Below are positions 26,679 through 33,788 of a DNA stretch of 64,000 nt, in pieces. Made by a program: the position numbers and the translations under genes. The notes under the pieces were generated by a model. It made no database searches. It had not been told where the DNA came from and saw only the letters and a program-made list of their open reading frames with translations. The number at the start of each line of letters is the position of its first letter. Within the stretch, counting starts at the first letter, position 1. Source of the stretch: Flammeovirga sp. EKP202 (GTDB taxonomy: Bacteria > Bacteroidota > Bacteroidia > Cytophagales > Flammeovirgaceae); the NCBI RefSeq assembly GCF_014534745.1, contig NZ_JACVVP010000041.1, forward strand, positions 1-64,000, in the 5' to 3' direction.

Positions 26679-28015
26679 TATAATTTCAGGTATTTATGTT
26701 GATGAAATAATCCAAGAGGTAATAGTTTGCCATTTCTAAATAAACCTGCGATTTTAGAAGGAGAAGAACCTTCTAAAGCATACCAATTTAACAGCACATC
26801 TTCAGGGCATTCCTCTTCAATAGTGATATAGTTTTGAAAAGTATCACAAACTACATTTTCCTTTTTCTGAAGTACTAATTGAACAGACTCTAAACACACC
26901 AGTTGTTCCAACTCCCAAGGGTTTTTCTTTAGTGTTTCGGCTCTTTGCTGATACACTTCATTGATATTTTCCATAAAATGAGGTAAACAAACAAGTTCGT
27001 TTAAGCTTAACTTTTGCTTTGAAACCACTGCCCTCAAAGGAGTGATGGATGGAAAAAACTTAAGTGCTCCTTCAAACAACATTCCTGTTGAAAGGGAGTG
27101 GTCAAAGCTAGAGTAATTGGTTTTAAAGCTAAGGATTAACGCATTTCTGTTAGTCTGTAAACCCAACAACCAACTTTTTTGAGTGGTAATGCCCTCCCTT
27201 TCGGAAGTTTCTTGGCCTACTACTAACCAATGATCTTCCACGCTTTCCGCTTCTGGATCATCGATTAACTCTTTGGTCGATTGGTTCCACCCCACTAGCG
27301 TTTTAATAGTTTGCTGCCATAATGGGGAAAGTTGATCATAGTTGTTAAATGTTTTAATAAGTAGGAATAACCGGGCTGTAGTTTGCATGGCTTGTTCTCT
27401 CCATACCTGTTCGTTGTTAAAATTGAATTCGGCATAAGATCTTACCCAAGCTGATAATCGAGTCGCTTTAGCATCAATCATTCTTTTAGATAATGCAGCT
27501 ATCTTTTTTCTTTGATGAGGTAATTCTAGAAAACCTATACGAACCATATCTTTCAGCCAAAGTTCAAGTTCTTCAATACCAGATTTAACCTCTTCAAATC
27601 GTTTTGCTTCAGTTCTTAGTTTATTATTATTTTTTTTAACTGACTCTTCTTCAGTTACTTCTTTTGTTTCATCTGCTTGACTCTTCTTAATAGAACGCTT
27701 ATCTAGCCATTCTTTCACCCATTCAGGCTCTTCAGTTTCTTCAATTTTCCCTTCCAATCCCACATATAAAAGCATTAAAGCGATGCCATGTTTACAAGGG
27801 AATTGCCTCGAAGGACAAGAGCATTTGTAAGCAAAATCAACAATATCAATTTGAGTTTTATAGGGCTTTTTACCACTTCCTTTTAATTCTCCCCATAGCC
27901 CTCTTTCACTTTTACCATAAGACAGCCACTTAGCAGGTATTGATAATTTTTTACCTGCATTGAAAGCTGTTGATGTTGGGGATATGGTTTGAATATATTC
28001 TTCAGTTATATTCAT
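26678..28015 (-). CDS. SWIM zinc-finger protein (YehQ-like), first gene of the operon
   Basis: 445 aa. A SWIM zinc finger with the CxCx6CxH pattern uses C65, C67, C74 and H76 (CSCPSRQFPCKHGIALMLL). SWIM domains bind DNA or protein partners. The remaining 350 residues are helical and include a hydrophilic linker rich in Lys and Glu at about 110-140. It is the promoter-proximal gene of the six-gene run, and its stop overlaps the start of the DUF5691 gene by one base. The likely E. coli counterpart is YehQ. The 422-bp gene-free region upstream should hold the operon promoter. Confidence 0.92.
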   Translation of the reverse strand: MNITEEYIQTISPTSTAFNAGKKLSIPAKWLSYGKSERGLWGELKGSGKKPYKTQIDIVDFAYKCSCPSRQFPCKHGIALMLLYVGLEGKIEETEEPEWVKEWLDKRSIKKSQADETKEVTEEESVKKNNNKLRTEAKRFEEVKSGIEELELWLKDMVRIGFLELPHQRKKIAALSKRMIDAKATRLSAWVRSYAEFNFNNEQVWREQAMQTTARLFLLIKTFNNYDQLSPLWQQTIKTLVGWNQSTKELIDDPEAESVEDHWLVVGQETSEREGITTQKSWLLGLQTNRNALILSFKTNYSSFDHSLSTGMLFEGALKFFPSITPLRAVVSKQKLSLNELVCLPHFMENINEVYQQRAETLKKNPWELEQLVCLESVQLVLQKKENVVCDTFQNYITIEEECPEDVLLNWYALEGSSPSKIAGLFRNGKLLPLGLFHQHKYLKL

Positions 28016-28437
28016 TTTTAAGTTGTTTTTGTAATCTGATGGGAAAAATATTCTGTTTCTAAAGGATTACTTTTCGTTTGCTTTAAATCCGTAATTAGTT
28101 ATTTATGGTATGGCTTATTCGATTACTAAGTACTAAGCCAAAAATAAATCATAGTTAATTCTAATTTATTTTTTGTGAGTACAACGCTAAAAAACGTATT
28201 AATAGTGGTTCTATTTAAAGTTTTTTGAAGGAAGTAATCGCAAAACAATAAATAGAATTAGTATTAAATAATTTTGTCTTGGTACTTATTACATTTTATT
28301 GATTTAGATTAAGAGTTTAAAATGTACAATCAGATAGTAATAGCATTGGCTAAATACCTGTTTGTTTTTTTGATACTACAAAGTAATAGGAGAAGAACGT
28401 AAAGTGATTACGTACTTAAATTTTTTTTGAGAAATTT
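28016..28437. other. Intergenic region upstream of the MoxR/VWA operon
   Basis: 422 bp without a gene, between the SWIM gene start and the yraN stop, both on the minus strand. On the minus strand TATTTTTG (28139-28146) fits the Bacteroidota -7 box TAnnTTTG, 124 bp before the SWIM start, but no -33 TTTG is at the right distance. No clear terminator for the yraN transcript was found. Confidence 0.4.
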
Positions 28438-28806
28438 TTAAAAAGCATCTTCCAAATGCAGAATTTCCAAGACTACATTTCTATCAATTATGATACTTAT
28501 AATGTCATACCTGACCAATTGAGCTGTACCTTGATACGAGTTTTGGAATTGAATAGAAGCGTCTTGAATGCAGTCGATTTGTTTTTGAGAAACGTGTTCT
28601 TCTGGGTTGCCAAATGATTTATTTTTGCGTGTTTTAACTTCAACAAAGACTAAAAAATTATCTTTTTGACAGATAATATCAATCTCATTTCTTTTGTATC
28701 TATAATTACGTTTTAGGATTTGGAACCCTTTTTTTATTAAAAAATCAGTGGCTATAATTTCACCTTTTGTTCCAGTTTGCTGTTTTTGAGTTTTAGTTGA
28801 TGTCAT
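28438..28806 (-). CDS. YraN/UPF0102 family protein
   Basis: 122 aa. It matches the YraN (UPF0102) family of small PD-(D/E)XK-fold proteins: the GTKGEIIATDFLIKKGFQILKRNYR opening, NEIDIICQ (D in the nuclease position) and FVEVKTRKNKSFG carrying the E-x-K motif. The fold is that of Holliday-junction resolvases and restriction enzymes, but activity and role are unproven. Length is typical (about 115-125 aa). The ATG overlaps the end of the channel gene by 14 bp, an unusual pairing; elsewhere yraN is often near rnhB or rsmI. The catalytic triad looks intact. Confidence 0.92.
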   Translation of the reverse strand: MTSTKTQKQQTGTKGEIIATDFLIKKGFQILKRNYRYKRNEIDIICQKDNFLVFVEVKTRKNKSFGNPEEHVSQKQIDCIQDASIQFQNSYQGTAQLVRYDIISIIIDRNVVLEILHLEDAF

Positions 28807-29902
28807 CCATATTGTATTTTTTTAGTAAGCGATGCCAAGAGTCTCTATCAATATTATCCACAATTTCTGAATTGATTTTCTTATACATCTTACTATTTCT
28901 AGGCATAAAGAAAGAATAATAGTTTTGCTTAAAGTTGGCAGGAGAGATTTCAAATAAGTTACTGGCACCTCTTTCCTTAATAACGTGACGCATGATAGGC
29001 TTATCATGAACAAAAGCTATGATTTCACCATTGTTCAAAGCATCTAATCCTTCGTCAGGGTTCACGAAAGTGGCAGGGTTAATTTGGTGTTTTAATAGGT
29101 AACTTTCCGCTCCAGAGTGAGCCGTTACGCCAATTTGACCTTTCATTTTTCTCAAATCAGCAACGGATTTTATTTGTGCTTCTAACTGATTAATCGTTAA
29201 AGTTGATGTAATCGTTGCCGTAAAACTTGAAATCAAACTGATGGCAACAAACATCCAAACCATTGAAATGACTCTTCCTAATGTGGTTTTTGGGGTTTTG
29301 TCGCCATATCCAACAGTAGTAATTGTAACCGTTGACCACCATATACCATCCATTACACCATCAATTCCATCTCTAAAGTCAGTAGCATTGTACTTTTTTT
29401 CAACCCACCAAACCAATGTTCCAAAAAGGAAAACAATGACGATTAAAGTGAAAAAGAGTTTCATAAAGCCTAATGAAAATAGGTTACTAAAGAATAATGT
29501 AATCTGATCTTGCTCATTCTTTTTAACAACAACGCCTAATGATGTAGTCATAAAAGGGTAGGTAACATCTAACTGTCGTATTCTAGTAGAACTGACGGGC
29601 ATTGGATTGGCAGAAATATCGATTTGTCGTCTTGAAAGTGCTAAAATAAGACCAGGCATATGTTTATATTCCACAAATTCATAGACCAAGTGTAAATCTT
29701 CAGCAACCATATGCCAAAGGTCAATACTTAAGCCATAGAAAGAACCGTCCACACTTTTGATTACAAAAGGAGGGTCTTCTCTTACGCCAACTCTTAAAAT
29801 GTGATTTTCAAGGATTTTCTTTCTAGAGCTAAGACCATTTTCTTGAGCGATGGAAGTTGTAGAGAAAAATAAAATAAAAAAAAGTAGAAAATGACGAGTC
29901 AT
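28793..29902 (-). CDS. GluR0-type ionotropic glutamate receptor / ligand-gated potassium channel
   Basis: 369 aa. A signal peptide (MTRHFLLFFILFFSTTSIAQ) is followed by lobe S1 of a periplasmic amino-acid binding domain (RVGVREDPPFV... GLSIDLWHMVAEDL... TRIRQLDVTYPF). A membrane module comes next: M1 (FFTLIVIVFLFGTLVWWVE), a pore loop with the K+ selectivity filter TVGYGD at about 195-200, and M2 (VISMVWMFVAISLISSFTATITS). Lobe S2 (IGVTAHSGAESYLL... AFVHDKPIMRHV) closes the protein. This S1-M1-P-M2-S2 order is that of prokaryotic glutamate receptors such as GluR0, here without an M3 helix. The SSFTATITSTLT segment corresponds to the SYTANLAAF gate of animal receptors. The Arg in TRIRQL and the Asp in VHDKP are candidate ligand contacts. 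Start overlap with yraN implies co-transcription. Confidence 0.93.
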   Translation of the reverse strand: MTRHFLLFFILFFSTTSIAQENGLSSRKKILENHILRVGVREDPPFVIKSVDGSFYGLSIDLWHMVAEDLHLVYEFVEYKHMPGLILALSRRQIDISANPMPVSSTRIRQLDVTYPFMTTSLGVVVKKNEQDQITLFFSNLFSLGFMKLFFTLIVIVFLFGTLVWWVEKKYNATDFRDGIDGVMDGIWWSTVTITTVGYGDKTPKTTLGRVISMVWMFVAISLISSFTATITSTLTINQLEAQIKSVADLRKMKGQIGVTAHSGAESYLLKHQINPATFVNPDEGLDALNNGEIIAFVHDKPIMRHVIKERGASNLFEISPANFKQNYYSFFMPRNSKMYKKINSEIVDNIDRDSWHRLLKKYNMDDIN

Positions 29903-30413
29903 TTAGGTGTTTTTAATGATGATTACAGATTGAATAGATCTTACTATTTTAAAGATAGAAAAGTATTTATAAAATATCACCTTTCTAAGTTGTTTTAAGC
30001 TCTATTTTTCTCTTCAAAATATAATTTTCATATTCAAAGTTAAATTTGAACTTTATAAACCTGTAAAAGCAATTAAATTCCCATTAACTCAAAAGTAGAA
30101 TAGGGTGTGAAGTGTTAAATGAACAGTTATAAACTCTCTTTTTATTATGATTAATAATTGATGAACGTACTCTATTCAGAGATGTAAATATTGAGCTACA
30201 TAAGTGGTTCGATAGAATAATAATATGGAGTATCACTAAAAATTAGGGTGGTTTTTTGAATATCACCTAACAAAAAACGCAATAAAAAAAGGGGGATTTT
30301 AAGGAATATTGCTATTTATTCTATGGATTGTTATGAAAATGAAGCAATTAGCTGTAATATTGAGATACTGAATGATAGATTATCTACAACTAGCTTTTTA
30401 AATCTTACATTAA
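29903..30413. other. Divergent intergenic region between channel gene and first T9SS paralog
   Basis: 511 bp with no convincing gene. It holds promoters for both directions, though no perfect TAnnTTTG was placed. An unusual pair of interleaved complementary segments (30243-30278) is listed separately. Confidence 0.5.
30243..30278 (+). promoter_or_regulatory. Interleaved complementary segments (alternative hairpins)
   Basis: TTAGGGTG (30243-30250) can pair with CACCTAA (30264-30270) with one bulged G. GTTTTTTG (30251-30258) pairs perfectly with CAAAAAAC (30271-30278). The two pairings cross, so they form either a pseudoknot or a two-state switch, about 135 bp before the T9SS gene start. No known riboswitch consensus fits. 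Confidence 0.3.
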
Positions 30414-31799
30414 ATGAACTTTTCTAAATTACACAGGCAAAGTCTGTACTTATTAACCGCAATTATTATGATAACCAGCAATAATATCAATGCGGCAGTT
30501 TTTAAACCTAACCCAGGTCAATGGGGAAATAAAGCGACTGCTACTTTTTCAAGTTTAGCAGTTTGGGAAGAGCCAAACAATTGGTTTAACGTTACAGAGG
30601 GGAAAGTTTCTGGCTTTCCTGGTGATGATGACGAAGTACAGTTTGGTAGTTCGGCACAATATGGAAACAATGGTATAGTAATTACAGGGTTTGATTTAGC
30701 AGACGAGTACACTGGAATTACTTTTAATGCTAATAGTTATCCTTCTGTACTTACAATAGGTAGTGGTGCTACGGTTGACGCTTCTTCTTTGAATGAGAAT
30801 GGTAATAGAATTACTTTAACCATTAATAGTGGAGGAGAATTAACGGTACATAACACGGCGACATTTACTGCTAATCAAACAAGTATTTACAATTATGGTA
30901 CGATTAGTTTTAACGATGGTTTAAATATGGTGCATACCGGAAAGAATACTATTGTTAGTTCTGGGGACTTTAATGTCACAGGACAATTTAAAATGTTGGG
31001 TACAGGCCTTACAGTAAGTGGAGGTAGTTTTGATGTTTCAGAAGAATGGGTGATTGAGACTGCAGATGGACAATCAAATAATGATTTAGATGTAACCAAT
31101 GGAGCTTCTTTAAATGTTGGAGGGATTGACTTTTATCAGTATGCTATAGGTCCTGAAGATATTGATATTACAGGAGGTAATGTTACTGTTTCAGGTTCTT
31201 GTAATCATGCGGCTGTTTGTGCTGAGATTGAAGCTCAAGGCGGAGACCTTCCCGTTGAACTTATTTCGTTATTCGGTATAAAAACTCCAGAAGGTTTCAT
31301 AGTGAAGTGGACTACAGGTTCAGAAATCAATAATTCCCATTTTATGATTGAAGCTTCAAATACGAAAAATAATTGGAAGGAAATCGCAGAGATTGACGGA
31401 CAAGGAAATTCAAATGTTGCTACTGATTATGAGATTTTATTAAAAGGAGAACAATACAACTACTACAGGTTAGTTCAATATGATTTTGATAATTCATATG
31501 AAATTTTGGGAATTCTGACTCAAAATGTTTTACCTGAAAATGATACTATCAGTATTTTTCCAAATGAACTAACTCAAGGTCAATCTACTAATTTATTATT
31601 TTCTAATCCTGACTCAGATATAGCTTTCACGTTATATTTATTTGATTTGGTAGGAAATGAAGTAGATCAACAATCAGCATCAAATTATGCTTCTTCTTTT
31701 TATCAATATAAAGTGCCAAACTCTTTGAATAAGGGTTATTACATTTTAAATGTTTTGATTGGTAGTAAGAGATATCAACAAAAGATATTAGTTAAATAG
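30414..31799 (+). CDS. T9SS-exported surface protein with beta-strand repeats (tandem paralog 1)
   Basis: 461 aa. A signal peptide (about 1-28, ending NNINA) is followed by a Gly/Asn/Ser/Thr-rich region (about 30-260) of short repeated strands such as GNNGIVITG, LTINSGGELTVHNTA and GSFDVSEEWVI, a right-handed beta-helix pattern. A module at about 278-370 (LPVELISLFG, VKWTTGSEINNSHFMIE, NYYRLVQYDFD) is widespread in secreted proteins of this group. The last 80 residues (IFPNELTQGQ... KRYQQKILVK) are a type A T9SS sorting domain. It is exported to the cell surface or medium; substrate or ligand is unknown. A close paralog follows 133 bp downstream on the same strand, so the pair arose by tandem duplication. 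Confidence 0.88.
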   Translation: MNFSKLHRQSLYLLTAIIMITSNNINAAVFKPNPGQWGNKATATFSSLAVWEEPNNWFNVTEGKVSGFPGDDDEVQFGSSAQYGNNGIVITGFDLADEYTGITFNANSYPSVLTIGSGATVDASSLNENGNRITLTINSGGELTVHNTATFTANQTSIYNYGTISFNDGLNMVHTGKNTIVSSGDFNVTGQFKMLGTGLTVSGGSFDVSEEWVIETADGQSNNDLDVTNGASLNVGGIDFYQYAIGPEDIDITGGNVTVSGSCNHAAVCAEIEAQGGDLPVELISLFGIKTPEGFIVKWTTGSEINNSHFMIEASNTKNNWKEIAEIDGQGNSNVATDYEILLKGEQYNYYRLVQYDFDNSYEILGILTQNVLPENDTISIFPNELTQGQSTNLLFSNPDSDIAFTLYLFDLVGNEVDQQSASNYASSFYQYKVPNSLNKGYYILNVLIGSKRYQQKILVK

Positions 31800-31932
31800 T
31801 ATATAATCTCGAAATATTACATTAAGCAACAGAAGTTGAAAGCATGGTGACATAATGTTACAAGTAGTACTTTAAAAGGTGTAAAGGTTTGTTAGATAGA
31901 GACTTGTCTTTAGTTTTGAGTATCGGAACTAA

Positions 31933-33345
31933 ATGAATTTTAACAGTCTATTTTTTAAATCAATGAACTCTTTACATCTAAACTGCTTGTACCTAATAGC
32001 TTTACTTTCTATTTCAACAAGTCAAAATGTTTTTTCTGCAGTCTTTGAACCTTATGTAGGTGATTATGGTACTGCAGTCTACAATAGTGCTTCTGATTGG
32101 CAAAATTCCAGTAATTGGACGGAAATTGGTAGTACATCTTCAACAGGTTATCCCGTTTCAGGAGATCAAATAAATTTTGGTAGTAGTACTCAATACCGAA
32201 ATAATGCTATTCAAGTAAATTTTAATGTAACTGATGATACTGGATATACTGGTTTTATTCTTGAATCTAACAGTTATGAATCGTCAATAACTATTGGTAA
32301 TGGCGGTAATTTGTCAATTCAATCACTAAATGATAATAATAAGATTTTCATTAATGTTGAATCCGGAGGTACTTTGTCTGTTTCCGATAAGTTAATATTG
32401 GATGCAACTAGTACTGAAGTTACAGTTGGAGGAACTTTAAATCTCGATGGAGGTCTTCAATTTGGTGGTGGTGGTGCCCAAATATTCAATAATACAGGTA
32501 CTACAAATGTGACAGGTGACTTTACAATGGAAGCAGGAGATATTAATATTACCTCGGGAAGTTTCAATATTTCAGGAGCGTGGATCATTCCTTCTTCAAG
32601 TGGTAATGGTACTAATGCTATTGAAGTAGCAAGTGGTGCATCCATGGATGTAGGTGGAGGAATCGATTTTGTGAATCAAGCAATAACTGGGGACCTAGAT
32701 ACAAAAATTCAAATCTCAGGATCTTTTAAAGCTAGTGGTTGTGATGATAGTGGTAGTTCTGTATGTACAAAGATTGAAGCTTCAGGTGGAGATCTACCAG
32801 TAGTTTTAATTTCTCTCTTTGGAATTCAAACCGATGATGGTTTTTTAGTGAAGTGGACAACGGCTTCTGAACAAAATAATTCCCACTTTATGATTGAGGG
32901 GTCTAATGATAAGAAAGATTGGATGGAAATTGCAGAGATAGATGGACAAGGCAATACTAATGTTGCTACGGATTATGAAATATTGTTGACGGGAGAACAG
33001 TATAGCTATTATAGATTGGTTCAATATGATTTTGATGGAGCTTTTGAAATATTTGGGGTTTTAAATCAAAATACTTCAAATACAGATAGCGAGGTAAAGG
33101 TTTTTCCAAATGAGTTGGTACAAGGGCAATCCGTAAATCTTTTATTTTCTAATATTGATTCAGATTTGTCTTTAACCTTACAGCTTTTTGATTTAAATGG
33201 AAATACGATTGAATATTACTCTGATCGCAATTTCTCTTCTTCCTTTTATCAATTTGAATTGCCTAACGCTTTGGAAAATGGGATATACTTTTTATCAATA
33301 GTAGTTGGACAGGAAAAACATGTACAGAAGATTTTAGTACGATAG
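31933..33345 (+). CDS. T9SS-exported surface protein (tandem paralog 2)
   Basis: 470 aa, with the same architecture as the gene 133 bp upstream: signal peptide, mature start AVFEPYVGDYG matching AVFKPNPGQWG in paralog 1, beta-strand-repeat region, LPVVLISLFGIQTDDGFLVKWTTASEQ module, and T9SS C-terminal domain (VFPNELVQGQ... KHVQKILVR). The C-terminal halves are much more alike than the repeat region, so the exposed N-terminal part is diverging faster. It contains a Cys pair around DDSGSSVCTK that aligns with a Cys pair in paralog 1 and may form a disulfide. A terminator follows. Probably a surface structural protein or adhesin; that is inference. Confidence 0.88.
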   Translation: MNFNSLFFKSMNSLHLNCLYLIALLSISTSQNVFSAVFEPYVGDYGTAVYNSASDWQNSSNWTEIGSTSSTGYPVSGDQINFGSSTQYRNNAIQVNFNVTDDTGYTGFILESNSYESSITIGNGGNLSIQSLNDNNKIFINVESGGTLSVSDKLILDATSTEVTVGGTLNLDGGLQFGGGGAQIFNNTGTTNVTGDFTMEAGDINITSGSFNISGAWIIPSSSGNGTNAIEVASGASMDVGGGIDFVNQAITGDLDTKIQISGSFKASGCDDSGSSVCTKIEASGGDLPVVLISLFGIQTDDGFLVKWTTASEQNNSHFMIEGSNDKKDWMEIAEIDGQGNTNVATDYEILLTGEQYSYYRLVQYDFDGAFEIFGVLNQNTSNTDSEVKVFPNELVQGQSVNLLFSNIDSDLSLTLQLFDLNGNTIEYYSDRNFSSSFYQFELPNALENGIYFLSIVVGQEKHVQKILVR

Positions 33346-33370
33346 TCTTTTAGAATTTAGTTTCTTAAGA

Positions 33371-33406
33371 AATGCCTTCATTGTAATTCAGTGAGGGCAT
33401 TTTTTG
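33371..33406 (+). terminator. Terminator after the T9SS paralogs
   Basis: An 11-bp stem with two G-U pairs, AATGCCTTCAT (33371-33381) / GTGAGGGCATT (33391-33401), running into TTTTT. It lies 25 bp past the stop of the second paralog. Confidence 0.85.
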
Positions 33407-33738
33407 TGGTGTTAGAAATTATTTTTTTGAGTTTTAAGTTTTCAATTTAAATAAATAGAATTCATACCTCAAAGAGCATTTTTTGAAAAATTAAAGGCCT
33501 GTCAAAATAAAATTATCCATAAATAACCTTCTCTTTTCGTTGTGTTCAATACTACTTATTTGAAGGAGAAAAAAAGTGGAATTGAAATATTTATTTATTT
33601 TCTAGAGTACAGAGAATACGTCTTGAAAATAATACAATAGATCATCTCTTATTTGAGAAATTTGTAATTATTCTATAATAAATAGTAGTAGTTGATGCTA
33701 ATAGAAGTAAATGATAATTAAAATTTCAATCGTAATGA

Positions 33739-33746
33739 TATATTTG
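33739..33746 (+). promoter_or_regulatory. Bacteroidota -7 promoter box for sucA
   Basis: TATATTTG exactly fits TAnnTTTG, the sigma-ABfr -7 consensus, 43 bp before the ATG at 33789. A -33 TTTG is not seen at 19-21 bp spacing, so strength is uncertain. Confidence 0.45.
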
Positions 33747-33788
33747 AATAGTTGCGTAAACAAATATTGTAAATAAAATTGTTTTAGT

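Larger units (their letters stand above)
33346..33788. other. Intergenic region before sucA
   Basis: 443 bp without a gene. It starts with the T9SS-gene terminator and ends with a consensus -7 box for sucA; nothing else recognisable in between. Confidence 0.5.

Noticed and set aside
30243-30300. preQ1-type riboswitch before the first T9SS paralog
   Set aside because: The A-rich tail and crossing pairs looked similar, but the loop sequence does not match the preQ1 consensus and the downstream gene is unrelated to queuosine.
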